Part shown: in pieces, positions 50,039 to 59,522 of the stretch
How the letters are laid out: each line of letters starts with the position of its first letter
Numbering within the stretch: the first letter of the stretch is position 1
Assembly (NCBI GenBank): GCA_963803295.1
Contig: CAWDMC010000005.1
Span: forward strand, 1-64,000
Direction: 5' to 3'
Length of the DNA: 64,000 bases
From: CAWDMC01 sp963803295
GTDB lineage: Bacteria > Acidobacteriota > Terriglobia > UBA7540
Position numbers and translations under genes: made by a program
Notes under the pieces: model-generated
The model's database searches: none
What the model saw: only the letters and a program-made list of their open reading frames with translations
What the model was told of the DNA's origin: nothing

Positions 50039-51198
50039 GGTTCCATGACGCCCATTGGAAATCCCGACGTCCCCAGTGACGCTGAGGGCATTGGTTCGGA
50101 AATGTGGCCCGAGGGCAAAATGGCTTCTTCGGCCGCAACCTTTGTTGAGGAAGCGCAAATCTCGACTCGACTCCTTGGCAAACTCTCGGGATAGCGCTTC
50201 TGCAGGAACTTGATCAGTTCCTCTCGGACGTGGCATCGCAAATCCCACGCCTTCGAGGAATCGGGGGCGCTCATCAGAGCCCGGAGTTCCATGGTGCGCT
50301 CAGTCGCGTTCGTAACCTGCAGCCCGCAAACCTTGCCGTCCCACATTCCGGACGTTTCCAGGACATGGCGAAGCTCCTGCCGCACCTCTTCGACAGGTAC
50401 GCGGTAGTCCAGGTAAAGGAAGACAGTCCCTAGCAAGTCAGCCGTTCGACGAGTCCAATTCTGGAAAGGATGTTCGATGAAATAGGACAGCGGCACCACT
50501 AAGCGGCGCAGGTCCCAGGTCCGCACGACCACATAAGTCGTCTCGATTTCCTCGATCCATCCCCACTCTCCCTCCACAATCACGACATCCTCAATTCGAA
50601 TCGGTTCCGTCAACGCGATCTGAAGTCCTGCGATCAGACTGGAGAGCGTGGGTTTCATGGCCATGCCGATGATCAGCCCCGCCAGTCCAGCGGACGCCAA
50701 CAGGCTGGTCCCCAACGTTCGAATCGCCGGGAACGTCATCAGCATGATCGCAAGCGTAATGATAATGACCACGACGATGAAGATCCGCCGCAGCACCTGG
50801 ATCTGTGTTCGAATTCGGCGCGCAGTCAGATTGTCGCTCACATCGATCCGATACCTGGCGTAGGCCACGTCGGTGAGGACGTCCGCCAGCAAAGCTATTA
50901 CCCAAGCTATAGACACGATCAGGCAAAGACCGATGGCGTGCTGCAACGGCTGCAAGATATTAGTTCGAAGCGGCAATGCCGGCAGAGTCAAAACAATCGC
51001 TAGAAGAGGAAAGATCCATTTGGCGGGCCGCCGCCCGTGCCGTACCAGAGAGTCATCAATAACGCTGTCGGTTCGGAGCGCCATTCGCTGGGCCAAGCTG
51101 AACACTACCCGATGGGCAACGTATGCCAGACCAATAACTCCGGCCAGAATAGCCCCGGAGAGCAACCATTCCTGCCAGTATCCCAAAAACAACTGCAT
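50035..51198 (-). CDS. MscS-family mechanosensitive channel (first of a coupled pair)
   Basis: This 387-aa protein has four or five membrane helices (WLLSGAILAGVIGLAYVAH; IFPLLAIVLTLPALPL; LCLIVSIAWVIALLADVL; IFIVVVIIITLAIMLM) and a pore-like helix LLASAGLAGLIIGMAMKPTLSSLIAGLQIA, less Gly/Ala-regular than in MscS. EDVVIVEGEWGWIEEIETTYVVV begins the beta domain. The C-terminus ends GVMEP, with its stop overlapping the next ATG. The two channels together could form hetero-oligomers or act in series; this is inference. Confidence 0.87.
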   Translation of the reverse strand: MQLFLGYWQEWLLSGAILAGVIGLAYVAHRVVFSLAQRMALRTDSVIDDSLVRHGRRPAKWIFPLLAIVLTLPALPLRTNILQPLQHAIGLCLIVSIAWVIALLADVLTDVAYARYRIDVSDNLTARRIRTQIQVLRRIFIVVVIIITLAIMLMTFPAIRTLGTSLLASAGLAGLIIGMAMKPTLSSLIAGLQIALTEPIRIEDVVIVEGEWGWIEEIETTYVVVRTWDLRRLVVPLSYFIEHPFQNWTRRTADLLGTVFLYLDYRVPVEEVRQELRHVLETSGMWDGKVCGLQVTNATERTMELRALMSAPDSSKAWDLRCHVREELIKFLQKRYPESLPRSRVEICASSTKVAAEEAILPSGHISEPMPSASLGTSGFPMGVMEP

Positions 51199-51269
51199 GG
51201 CGTGTTTCTCCTTTTACTGGATTGGCCCTAGCCGTCCCATGACTGGCCTTGCACAGATCGATCCTGAGT

Positions 51270-51593
51270 TCATCGATCCCCTGAGGTTCTCCGCCCTCGA
51301 GCCGAGAGTCGCGGCTCCTTGCAATACTGCACGAAAATCTTCTCCATCTCGTCCAGCCGCGCCTTTTCGGATGCGCGCAAGCGTCGGCCAAATGACTCCC
51401 TGATACAGTGGCGCAAGTGGTGGTGCAAAATTTCATCTCCAGCACTCTTGAGTGCGGCCTGTACTGCCGCGATCTGCACCAGTAAGTCGACGCAGAGCTT
51501 TGAGCTTTTCACCATACGTTCCAGACCTCGCACTTGGCCTTCGATACGTCGTAGGCGCAAAGCCACACACTCCTGTGTGCTAGCATCGAGCAT
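51270..51593 (-). CDS. CsoR/RcnR/FrmR-family metal- or formaldehyde-sensing repressor
   Basis: This 107-aa all-helical repressor has RLRRIEGQVRGLERMV at the DNA-binding N-terminus, Cys at LCVDLLVQIAAVQAAL and the second ligand set HHHLRHC, the positions of copper (CsoR), nickel (RcnR) or formaldehyde (FrmR) ligands. The HHHLRHC set of His and Cys does not by itself identify the effector. It is 72 bp upstream of the MscS pair on the same strand and may control them or a distant target. Confidence 0.85.
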   Translation of the reverse strand: MLDASTQECVALRLRRIEGQVRGLERMVKSSKLCVDLLVQIAAVQAALKSAGDEILHHHLRHCIRESFGRRLRASEKARLDEMEKIFVQYCKEPRLSARGRRTSGDR

Positions 51594-51675
51594 GTCGTGA
51601 CCTCCGCCGAAACAACGAGCGCATGTGTTATCCCATACCCGGTAGGGGTATTGTCACGCTCTAGTCCGGTCTGTG

Positions 51676-52092
51676 TCAAGGTTCTGACCACCTTTCGATT
51701 TGAGCGGCAGAGACTTCGATGTCGTCGTCCCATGCAGGTGCAGTCACCGCGCGCTCGATCATCTCAGCGAGGTCTTCGGCGGAGAAGGGTCTACTGAAAT
51801 AGCTGAAGGCGTGCTCGCGTAGCGCCTGAATGACAGCCTCGGGCGTACTTTCGGCTGTCATGGCAATCATCTTGATATGAGGCCGGACTTGGCATATGCG
51901 CCGCAGGAGGTCCACGTCTTCGAATCCTGACGTGGTCATGTCCGTCAGGACCAAGTCGTATGCCTTGCCCTTGAGAGAACTCCAAGCATCTTGAGTGTCG
52001 CATGCGGTCTCGCCAGTCCCCTCGGACGAGGAAGGCCGGTTCGGAGCTCTTTCTTCTATATGATGGTTGATGGGCCTGAAGCGCAGAGACAA
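51676..52092 (-). pseudogene. Response-regulator receiver domain, decayed
   Basis: Residues about 40-120 follow a CheY-like receiver: YDLVLTDMTTSG (phospho-acceptor Asp), DLLRRICQVRPHIKMIAMTA and HAFSYFSRPFSAEDLAEMI. The acidic pair and first strand at the N-terminus are absent (PNRPSSSEGTGETACDTQ), and the usual Lys before Pro is Arg (SRPF). The first strand may have been lost by frameshift. No kinase is next to it. Not expected to accept phosphate normally. Confidence 0.6.
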
Positions 52093-52104
52093 CCAAAAAC
52101 TAGC

Positions 52105-52539
52105 TCAGTTTGCGGGTGAAGGGAAAGGGTCAAGCGGACTCCTTAGCTGCTCCAGAGCTTGACTGAGCATGTGAGATGATGAGGGGTCTTTTCTGCTCAA
52201 GGCGATCATGATCGAATCGCGCATTTCGAGTACCGATTGTAGGGCGGACTTGTAGTTAGGTTTTGTGCTCTGCGTCATTTGTCCCCGTACCGCATTGAAG
52301 AAATCTGTGGAGTGCTGCTGCGCTTGACCAAAATTGTTGTTATCAACCTCCTTAATAACATCAAGGAGCTGGTTTTCCAGGTGGCAAATGTTTACCTGCT
52401 CGCGGACGTCGGCAAGCTGTCTTCTAGTCGATTGAAGGGCATTTTCCGAAGTCGTGAGCTGATTATGTTGCGGTAGGTATCCTACTAGGTAAGCTGCGAT
52501 CAATAGGACCGCAAAAGTAATAGCGCCCAGCTTCTTCAT
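52105..52539 (-). CDS. Small membrane-anchored coiled-coil protein
   Basis: The 144-aa product has an N-terminal helix (LGAITFAVLLIAAYLVGYLP), then about 120 residues of helical, Gln/Glu-rich sequence (NALQSTRRQLADVREQV ... NQLLDVIKEVDNNNFGQAQQHSTDFF), with a Cys at about 54. It probably projects into the periplasm as a coiled coil. I do not recognise the family. It is 13 bp upstream of the decayed receiver gene. Confidence 0.55.
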   Translation of the reverse strand: MKKLGAITFAVLLIAAYLVGYLPQHNQLTTSENALQSTRRQLADVREQVNICHLENQLLDVIKEVDNNNFGQAQQHSTDFFNAVRGQMTQSTKPNYKSALQSVLEMRDSIMIALSRKDPSSSHMLSQALEQLRSPLDPFPSPAN

Positions 52540-52906
52540 ACAGGCCCCCTTGGTGTTTGGCCAACGCTACCGGCACACACGGCAACGATACTAAACTTAA
52601 TCAGTTGTTCCAGGACCGCATTGGCAACCAGTCCTGCGAAACCGTTATCGAGGCTTTGGCAAAGATCCCTAGTCCGCGACAACCAGCATGCCGCCGTTAC
52701 ACGGCTCCATTTTGAGAATGGTTTCGATCCTCCTACGTTCGTTGTCAACTGCTGTTACCTCGAAGTGTTTGATTCCAAACGGAATGCCCTTGCCGTCTGA
52801 CTTTAGCATTTCACGTGCTTCTTAGCAATCTTTATCCACTTGGCAACCTTATCCACTTGGCCTATGTTAATGCTTCTCGCGGTCGGAACATTTATCCAGC
52901 AGAGAA

Positions 52907-53539
52907 ATGAGCCCCTTTGCCTCCCTAGGTACGGGGAGCTGCTTTTCGACGATCTCTTTATTGGTCAGGGTTCTATCGTACAGAGATCGGTTATCGTCAA
53001 GATCTTGCCTCAGAGTCGCAACTTTCAGAGTGGCTCCGGCGAATACCCCGCGTGACCTAGACCAGGAGAGATCTCCGCTGTCATGTAGAGATCGGTCTGA
53101 GCACCGGTTGACCGACCGGTCCGGCGGCTATCTCAGCACCTCCGCCCAAGGCGAACTGACTTGATAGCAGTCGCTGCGCCCCACGCTGGTTTTCATGACC
53201 AGCATGATGATGTCCGTTTCCGAGCCCCAATCTGGAATCCGAAGCTTCCACCCACGATGCCGACCGCACCAGCGGCCGTCCATCCCCGGCCGCCCTTTTT
53301 GCGGCAGGAGATGAACCCTTTGCCGTATTTGGCATCGACTATGAACGCGCCTTTCTTTAAGCCCGGAATGATAGCCGCACAGTGAGCCTGTCTAGAAGTT
53401 CCTGAGGAATGGCTTTGTCCGGTACGGACATGGTTTCTCCAAAGACTGCGGCCGCCTCATCCAGCCGTTCGACTACCTCGCTCTTGTCAGTCAGCAGTGG
53501 GGGATTCATCATAAGCACCACCAGTAACCGGCAAATCAT
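52907..53539 (-). pseudogene. SYLF/YSC84-domain lipid-binding protein, multiply frameshifted
   Basis: Pieces in order from 53539: signal-like MICRLLVVLMM, ERLDEAAAVFGETMSVPDKA, frameshift near LLDR, CAAIIPGLKKGAFIVDAKYG, GFISCRKKGGRGWTAAGAVG, SFGFQIG, frameshift, SETDIIMLVM, frameshift, LLSSQFALGGGAEIAAGPVG, frameshift, then LYMTAEISPGLGHAGY and ATLRQDLDDNRSLYDRTL, NKEIVEKQLPVP. This is the normal order of SYLF (YSC84) proteins. At least four lesions; not functional. Confidence 0.78.
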
Positions 53540-53944
53540 GGCGAGACCTCCTCTGAATCGGAGTCGTATGTGCGGCGCTGAACGTGGTGAAATTCAGTTT
53601 ATATCGCGTTCGCACATTTAACAGCCAGCGTTGAGAAGAGAAGTTGTCAGCTTTACCCGTGCCCACCTCTTCACCGGGAGCGACTCGTCCAGTTGGGGAG
53701 AGCAGGGCCGATCCTGTGGCGAATTTCAACCGAGCTGTGCGAAGCGGGTTCCCCCGGTGGCAACCTGCATGCGTGTCGAGATCGCCTCGTGCGAGACAAG
53801 AGTGAAAACAGGAGAACCTCCCGAGCCGAGGTCGTATCAGGCGAGTCGCATGGCCGGCGGTTGTTGTGAACGGAAGTGCTTGCCTTACGCTCGCTCTTGG
53901 TTTAAATGTTGAGCCTGCCAGTTTGCTCGAGGACAGGGGCTGCC
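53540..53944. other. Intergenic stretch without recognised genes
   Basis: About 400 bp between the SYLF relic and the DUF389 gene. Open frames are present on both strands but none resembles a known protein; no terminator or promoter is obvious. Confidence 0.4.
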
Positions 53945-55672
53945 ATGGGAGCGCGTTCGATATTATCAAGCCGAGTGCCACAGGCAGTAATCAGACGTAT
54001 CTCCTTTGTCTTGCCCGAACCGAAAAGGAATTCAATTTACGATTCGATTCTCGAATCAAGCGTCATGGACGCCGAGTATGTGGGCATGTTGGGCCTCGCT
54101 GGGTTGATTGCACTCTTCGGACTCTTGCAGAACAGCGAAGCCGTCATTATCGGCGCCATGCTGATTTCGCCGCTGATGAATCCTATCCTCTCGGCGGCAT
54201 TGGCCTTGCTTCTGGGTGATGGAAGTCTCGGCAGGAAATCGGCGGCGATACTGGCCTTGAGTATTGCCGGGATCATCGGAATCACCTGGCTGATAGCCTG
54301 GATCTCGCCGCTGAAGGTGCCCACCCCCCAAATCCTGGCCCGGACGAACCCCAATTTGCTCGATCTGTTTATCGCCTTTTTGTCCGGTTTTGCGGGCACT
54401 CTGGCGCTGCGAGGTTCGACCTCGAGCCTGACGATCATCCCGGGCGTGGCCATTGCGGTTGCGGTCGTACCACCCTTGGCGGTGGTTGGGTATGGTTTGA
54501 GCACCCATCAGGAATCAGTAGCAGGGGGCGCCTTTCTGCTCTTCGTGACCAATTTGGTTTCAATCATTATCAGCGCCGCTCTGGTGTTTCGCCTCATGGG
54601 TTTCCGCCCCCACCAAGAGGCCGAAAAGGGAAGGATGAACCTGGCTTACCGGATGGCCTTAAGCGGCGGTATTCTCGTTGTGCTTTCCATTCCCCTCCTG
54701 CAAACCTTACGGAAGGCCGTGAGCCAAATCAAATTGCGCACGGAGATCGAGTCGGCGGTGAACATGGCCTTCAGGACACCGCATTCTTCCATTTCTGACA
54801 TGAGCTTTACCGGTAACGCCCCGCCATTGACAGTGCACGCTACACTGCGCACCACACAATACTTCGAAACCAAACAGATCGATGCCGCCGAGGACTCCTT
54901 GCGAAGACGGCTAGGCTCCAACGCGAAACTCGAGGTGGATCAAATCCTGGTCACGCAAGGTGGAATAAACCCCGAACAGGCTGCGCACTTGGGGAACGTC
55001 CTATCGGGTGGTGTGGTTCGTCCAGTGGTGCAAGAGCCCCCCTTCAACTTCGAGGAGTCTGCCGGGAAGATGCTGGCGGATCTTCAGAGGCAATTGGAAG
55101 AAGTGCTGGCGGGTACGGCTTACCGGCCGTTTGGCCAAACTAGTGTGCAACTCACCTCAACCCCTCCGCTGGACGTGCGAGTACAATTGGAGACCCTAGA
55201 ACCACTGGATGCGCAGACGGTCGGTTTACTGTCGTCTCAACTGTCAACTCGACTCTCGATGCCGGCACAACTCCACGGAGAAGTGTCATTGAACGGCCAA
55301 GCTTACCAATCCAGCCTGGAAATACCGAAGTCCCGCCATGCGCTTACCAGCCGGGATCGAGAGAGTCTCGCCCAACTAGCCAAGCTTGTGGGGCAACGGC
55401 CTGACCTACGTTTACACATCACGTACCGTCCGGCCTCCGGTGGAACTGGTGAAGCCGTCTCGCCACCTTTGTGGGCTTCCATTCAGAGAGTGCTTTCACA
55501 AAACCAGCTAAACCCTTCGCAATGGGCCCTCCAATCTGTGACTGAGGGCAGTGTTTCCTCATCCACTCAGAATGTTCCTTCTCCTGCTGGTGAGAAACCC
55601 GACCACGCGGCGCGGTCCCTGGTCTCTGACGGGGTCGTTCGATACGAGTTTCATATCCGGCAACTGTTCTAA
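53945..55672 (+). CDS. DUF389-domain membrane protein
   Basis: This 575-aa protein starts at ATG 53945. The N-terminal half is the DUF389 membrane domain with about six helices: YVGMLGLAGLIALFGLLQNS, EAVIIGAMLISPLMNPILSAALALLLGD, ILALSIAGIIGITWLIAWI, SSLTIIPGVAIAVAVVPPLAVVG, FLLFVTNLVSIIISAALVF and ILVVLSIPLLQTL. The C-terminal half (about 250-575) is soluble and has two similar segments (LRTTQYFETKQIDAAEDSL; LETLEPLDAQTVGLLSSQ). Function unknown; transport is a guess. It follows no promoter I can see. Confidence 0.85.
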   Translation: MGARSILSSRVPQAVIRRISFVLPEPKRNSIYDSILESSVMDAEYVGMLGLAGLIALFGLLQNSEAVIIGAMLISPLMNPILSAALALLLGDGSLGRKSAAILALSIAGIIGITWLIAWISPLKVPTPQILARTNPNLLDLFIAFLSGFAGTLALRGSTSSLTIIPGVAIAVAVVPPLAVVGYGLSTHQESVAGGAFLLFVTNLVSIIISAALVFRLMGFRPHQEAEKGRMNLAYRMALSGGILVVLSIPLLQTLRKAVSQIKLRTEIESAVNMAFRTPHSSISDMSFTGNAPPLTVHATLRTTQYFETKQIDAAEDSLRRRLGSNAKLEVDQILVTQGGINPEQAAHLGNVLSGGVVRPVVQEPPFNFEESAGKMLADLQRQLEEVLAGTAYRPFGQTSVQLTSTPPLDVRVQLETLEPLDAQTVGLLSSQLSTRLSMPAQLHGEVSLNGQAYQSSLEIPKSRHALTSRDRESLAQLAKLVGQRPDLRLHITYRPASGGTGEAVSPPLWASIQRVLSQNQLNPSQWALQSVTEGSVSSSTQNVPSPAGEKPDHAARSLVSDGVVRYEFHIRQLF

Positions 55673-55750
55673 CAGTGGTTGTAGCGCGCCTGTGGTGGCG
55701 GTCGTATCAGCATACCTGGCGGAGGACCCGGCCAGCCTCGCAGGTCGGAG

Positions 55751-55990
55751 TTGGAGGCTGTTTTTGTTGGTTCTGCACTGACCGCCACGAGCGTTGGGAT
55801 CATCGCCCAAGTCTTGGCGGGAATGGGCCTCTTGCACAGGACTGCCAGCAAGATCATTCTCGGAGCTGCGGTTGTGGACGATATCCTGGCGCTGTTGCTC
55901 CTCGGGGTTATCACGAGCTTTGCTCGGGGCCGGGTCAACCTCTTTGAGCTGGGTCTCACCTCCCTTATGGCTGTGTGTTTCATCCGACGT
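55751..55990 (+). pseudogene. CPA2-type cation:proton antiporter fragment
   Basis: About 80 codons match the inside of a Na+(K+)/H+ antiporter: FVGSALTATSVGIIAQVLAG, then GAAVVDDILALLLLGVI with the two Asp that define the CPA2 ion site, and TSLMAVCFI. Both flanking parts of the transporter are missing. It sits directly after the DUF389 gene and before IS21 DNA. Confidence 0.75.
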
Positions 55991-56099
55991 CAGAACTTCT
56001 TTGCCGCCCCTCCCTTCACCACCCTGGAGGACTTTCAACCGCCAAGCCCTCGCCTGGCGCAACCAGGTCGCACACTAACGCCCCTGGCCCGGTGATGAC

Positions 56100-56310
56100 T
56101 CCCGCACCGTCGCCCAAGTCTCCTGCGACCTGGCGCGCACCGTGCGCGCCGACAAAACCCTCGGGTCCGTTTCGACCTTAATGACTATTCCGTTTCCCCC
56201 CCCCAGGCCCTGGGCCGCGCCCTTTGATGCTGGAGGCCTCGCCTACCCGCCTCCGGCTGCTCGACGGCTCCATCGAAATTGCCTCTCACCCCCGCTCTTA
56301 TGACCGTTAT
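56100..56310 (+). pseudogene. IS21-family IstA C-terminal fragment
   Basis: The C-terminal beta-strand region of an IS21 transposase is readable: VRFDLNDYSVSPPQALGR, then after a frameshift MLEASPTRLRLLDGS and EIASHPRSYDRYQL. The catalytic domain and istB are absent. A relic of an old insertion. Confidence 0.7.
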
Positions 56311-56588
56311 CAGCTCAGCGGCACATCACTTCTCCGCCTTGATCCGTGGGCCGCCATTCTTCTGCTCGCGGCGGTCGGCGCCCCCGAGTCCTACATTTGC
56401 TATCTCAGCGGCACGCTAGTATTGCGTGTCGCGAGATTCAGCCTTCCAACGATCCTCAGGATCTACTGGGTCGAGCGAACCGGCTATTGTGGTTGTTCAA
56501 CTCGGCCGCCGACGCACTGCCTGATCAACGCGCTGCCGTCCTGTTCGCTCAGTCGGGTGATGTCCGTAATACTCTGTACGCATTAGTA
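56311..56588. other. Stretch between IS21 relic and IS630 element
   Basis: No convincing gene. A hydrophobic open frame (WAAILLLAAVGAPESYICYL) is present but has no family resemblance I can support. Confidence 0.3.
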
Positions 56589-57812
56589 TAGCGTTTCGGT
56601 AAAACATGTTCACATAGATCCGGTTTCCTGGTATGCTTCTCAGCATGGCAGGAAAATCGAGGCGCGCCAAGTTGGTCTTGATCCCAGAGGAAGTCAAGCG
56701 CCTCGAACGGCTGCGTCGTTCGCAAACGGCGCCTCGACGCACGGCCCGGCGAGCCGAGATTCTGTGGCGCTATCATGCTGGCGAGACCATCGCTGAGATC
56801 GCTCGCAAGGTTTCCATGACCCGGACCAGCGTTGCGAAATGGGTAGGCAAGGCCCTCAACGTCGGCTTGACGGCGGGCTTGAGCGACACCTACCATCGGC
56901 CCCGAGAGCCGGTGATTAGCGAAGCCGCTAAGGCTTGGGTGGTGCATTTGGCCTGCTCCAAGCCCAAGGAGTACGGGTACGCGGCGGAGTTGTGGACGCG
57001 GCAGGCGCTGGCCCGTCATGTGCGGCGGCAGGCGGTGGCGGCTGGCTACCCCGCGTTGGCCCGGGCGGCCAAGGCGACCGTCCATCGGATCTTGACTCAA
57101 CAAGCCTTGCGTCCTGACAAGGTGACTTATTACCTGGAGCGCCGCGATCCGGCCTTCGAAGCCCAGATGCGGGAAGTGCTGCTGGTGTATCAAGAGGTGA
57201 TGCTGCAGAATCAGGCCCGCAGGACCTCGGAGGCCCCGCTGACGATGATCACGGTTTCGGTCGATGAGAAGCCCGGCCTGCAAGCCTTGGCGACTACGGC
57301 ACCGGATCTGCCGCCCGTCCCGGGCCAGCCGCCGACGATGGCACGGGATCACGAATACCAGCGTTTGGGTACGGCTTCGATTCTGGCCGCCCTGGATTTG
57401 CACAGCGGGCATGTCACCGGGCGGGTCGAGCGCCGCCATCGGAGTCGCGAGTTTATCGCGCTGCTGCAGGACTTGGACCGCTACTATCCGCCCGACTGCA
57501 CCATCCGCTTGGTGCTGGACAACCACTCGGCACACCTTTCCCAGGAAACCCAGGACTACTTGGCCACTCGCCCCAACCGGTTCAAATACGTGCTGACACC
57601 TACCCATGGCTCTTGGCTGAATATGGTGGAGACGCTCTTCGGCAAAATGGCTCGAACCTTCTTGCGGCATATTCGCGTGCAATCGTGGGAGGAGTTGCGG
57701 GATCGAATCCTGCTGGGGATTTCCGAGATTAACGCCGAACCCGTAGTCCATCGCTGGAAAAAGTTCGACGGTTTGATGACGTGATGTGAACATAGTTAAG
57801 TGAAACTATATA
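56589..57812 (+). mobile_element. IS630-family insertion sequence
   Basis: The ends have imperfect inverted repeats: left TATAGCGTTTCGGTAAAACATG followed by TTCACAT, right ATGTGAACATAGTTAAG followed by TGAAACTATA; the inner ATGTTCACAT/ATGTGAACAT is perfect. TA dinucleotides abut both ends, the IS630 target. One transposase gene fills it. Confidence 0.82.
56633..57784 (+). CDS. IS630-family transposase
   Basis: This 383-aa transposase has an N-terminal helix-turn-helix (RRTARRAEILWRYHAGETIAEIARKVSMTR) and a DDE core: TMITVSVDEKPGLQAL (D), LVLDNHSAHLSQ (D) and THGSWLNMVETLFGKM (E). It starts at ATG 56633, or ATG 56645 (MAGKSRRAK). Complete. It is a different subgroup from the IS630 remnant at 4.5 kb (SQALRARIILAAAEG). 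Confidence 0.92.
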   Translation: MLLSMAGKSRRAKLVLIPEEVKRLERLRRSQTAPRRTARRAEILWRYHAGETIAEIARKVSMTRTSVAKWVGKALNVGLTAGLSDTYHRPREPVISEAAKAWVVHLACSKPKEYGYAAELWTRQALARHVRRQAVAAGYPALARAAKATVHRILTQQALRPDKVTYYLERRDPAFEAQMREVLLVYQEVMLQNQARRTSEAPLTMITVSVDEKPGLQALATTAPDLPPVPGQPPTMARDHEYQRLGTASILAALDLHSGHVTGRVERRHRSREFIALLQDLDRYYPPDCTIRLVLDNHSAHLSQETQDYLATRPNRFKYVLTPTHGSWLNMVETLFGKMARTFLRHIRVQSWEELRDRILLGISEINAEPVVHRWKKFDGLMT

Positions 57813-57923
57813 CTAGTCATGGACGGTAACTGGGCTTGGATAGTTGGTAGGAATCGATGTGTGTACTAAAGACGAAGCGCGTGATTGAGCTACAGACCAG
57901 ACGAGAGCGGGCAAGGGGAAGAT

Positions 57924-58205
57924 GTGTTGCCGAAGTGTCCTTTTTGTGGTCGGCAATTCGAACGTAACGAACTAAGCCGTGGCCCGTTTCGTTGTCCGGC
58001 ATGCAAGGAATTGCTGCAGTGGCAATCACTGCGTGTGCGCACGAGAATACTGTTGCTAGCAGTGAGCGTCGGCTTGTCGTTCTTGGCGCCTTACGTTAGC
58101 GGGTTGCAAGGCGACGCCTTCCTGATCACCGGCGTCCCTGTGGGATGCGACTTTCAGCGCGCCCAAAAGTGTGTCACTGACAGATCACGGATATCCCAGT
58201 CTTAG
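57924..58205 (+). CDS. Zinc-ribbon small membrane protein, possibly truncated
   Basis: From GTG 57924 (AAGGGG 5 nt upstream) the 93-aa frame reads LPKCPFCGRQFERNELSRGP, FRCPACKELLQWQ, a CxxC...CxxC zinc ribbon, then one membrane helix (ILLLAVSVGLSFLAPYVSGL). The last 25 residues (CDFQRAQKCVTDRSRISQS) look unlike a natural end, so a frameshift near 58135 may have cut it. I do not recognise a named family. Confidence 0.5.
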   Translation: MLPKCPFCGRQFERNELSRGPFRCPACKELLQWQSLRVRTRILLLAVSVGLSFLAPYVSGLQGDAFLITGVPVGCDFQRAQKCVTDRSRISQS

Positions 58206-58987
58206 ACCCAAGCGGCTGCTAGAAGACAAGATCATCTGGGCGCCTGCGGTTCTGCGACTTCGAAATGCACTTCGGCCAGGACGCTTCCATACGGCTACCT
58301 CAATCACACCGATACCGTGGTCTGCCTCAGCTTGCAAGAGACCTTCACCTTCCTCTTGCCTACCTTCGAAGCAACCGACGCCTTAGCTCCGTCGGCGGCG
58401 CAAAAGAGTTGATTCGCCACGTTACTTGAACACATTAGGCCCGGATACGGATGCCATTGTGTGCGAAGTCGACTACCACGCCAAAGTGGGCGCCTAGGAC
58501 TCTCGGTTCCGCTTCATCCGCGAAAGGCCATGGGCCCGACGTTGATGTTGGTCGAGGACGGAGGATTTCTCGACAAGTACCCGAAGCTCTCAGCATGAAC
58601 CAACCTCCGACTGTTCTTGTCCCGGACATTTCGTGGCACTGGCATCCCCGCCTGTACTCGTAACAGCGAATATAGCCATGCCAGCGTTTACTCGGGGCGC
58701 GGCAAGCGGGTCGGGTGGCGGCTTCAACTGGGGCGCGATATCCTTGGGTTCAGCCTCTGAGTCAAGAAGATAAGCGAGGGCGTGGACTTGGCTTGGCGTT
58801 GTTGATCCTGATCGCGTGACTCCGCCCATGGCCCAGTCCCACATAGGGGGTAGACAAGGCAGACTTGATAGTGGCAGTTGTTAAGGACCTGGAGAATGTT
58901 GGGCGTTTCCGACGTTGCTGCTGGCGCAAGACTCCGGCAAAATGGTGGTAGGGACAGGCAAGACGACTGCGAAGGTCCCAAATTCTG
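58206..58987. other. Stretch with decayed or no genes
   Basis: Nothing here is recognisable on either strand. The overall texture (short frames, frequent stops) fits decayed coding DNA, like the neighbouring regions. Confidence 0.35.
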
Positions 58988-59200
58988 ATGATACCATCGG
59001 ACCAACAAAAGAGTTTTGAAGACTTCGAGGCGAGCCAACTCTTCTGCCCGACCTGCAAACGCGCCATGCCAGTGCGAAAGCGTCTCTTTCTGGTGCTGCT
59101 CGACAAAGAAATGTTCGACTACATCTGCACTGGGTGTGGCTCCGTGGTGGGGAAAAAGGAGCAGCCGTGGCGGAGTCCGCCTCCAGGGTCGAGAATCTGA
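58988..59200 (+). CDS. Small zinc-ribbon cytoplasmic protein
   Basis: A 70-aa protein with LFCPTCKRAMPVRKRLFLVLLD and FDYICTGCGSVVGKK: two CxxC pairs about 32 residues apart make a zinc ribbon. No membrane segment. I cannot name the family. It may be a nucleic-acid-binding or quality-control protein. The end (PWRSPPPGSRI) may be out of the original frame. Confidence 0.5.
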   Translation: MIPSDQQKSFEDFEASQLFCPTCKRAMPVRKRLFLVLLDKEMFDYICTGCGSVVGKKEQPWRSPPPGSRI

Positions 59201-59522
59201 GGGACGACATGCGCGGTTTCTTCCGCACTCAACCTCTTAAGCGCAGTTCCACGAGATCCAGCCCGCTCCGGAGAAGTAGGTGGCGCCGACGCCACAAAAC
59301 CAAAATGGCCGGCCTGAATTGTGGTCGGAGTTTCGGTTCTTTTCAAAGGCGGCGGTTATGCACCGCTAAGGAATAAGCGGATGAATTCTGCATAGTACGG
59401 GACCCTGCCGTAGCTTCAAATGGTCTCCGCATCGAGCGCTGGACCGGCGGGTGTTCCATTCGGCAGTATCCGCCTCGGCCAGTGACAGTCCTCACAAGCC
59501 CGGAATACCATGGATGCCGGAA
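59201..59522. other. Stretch without recognised genes before dinB
   Basis: No family resemblance found on either strand; no clear promoter. Confidence 0.3.

Noticed and set aside
52536..52748. A 70-aa open frame upstream of the coiled-coil gene
   Set aside because: No recognisable motif, overlaps the next start and lies in a decaying zone; not supported as a gene.
53487..53981. A 164-aa minus-strand open frame
   Set aside because: It overlaps the SYLF relic in another frame and the DUF389 start, with no family features.
58206..58987. Possible coding fragments on the minus strand
   Set aside because: No motif or family match could be supported; recorded as an unassigned stretch instead.
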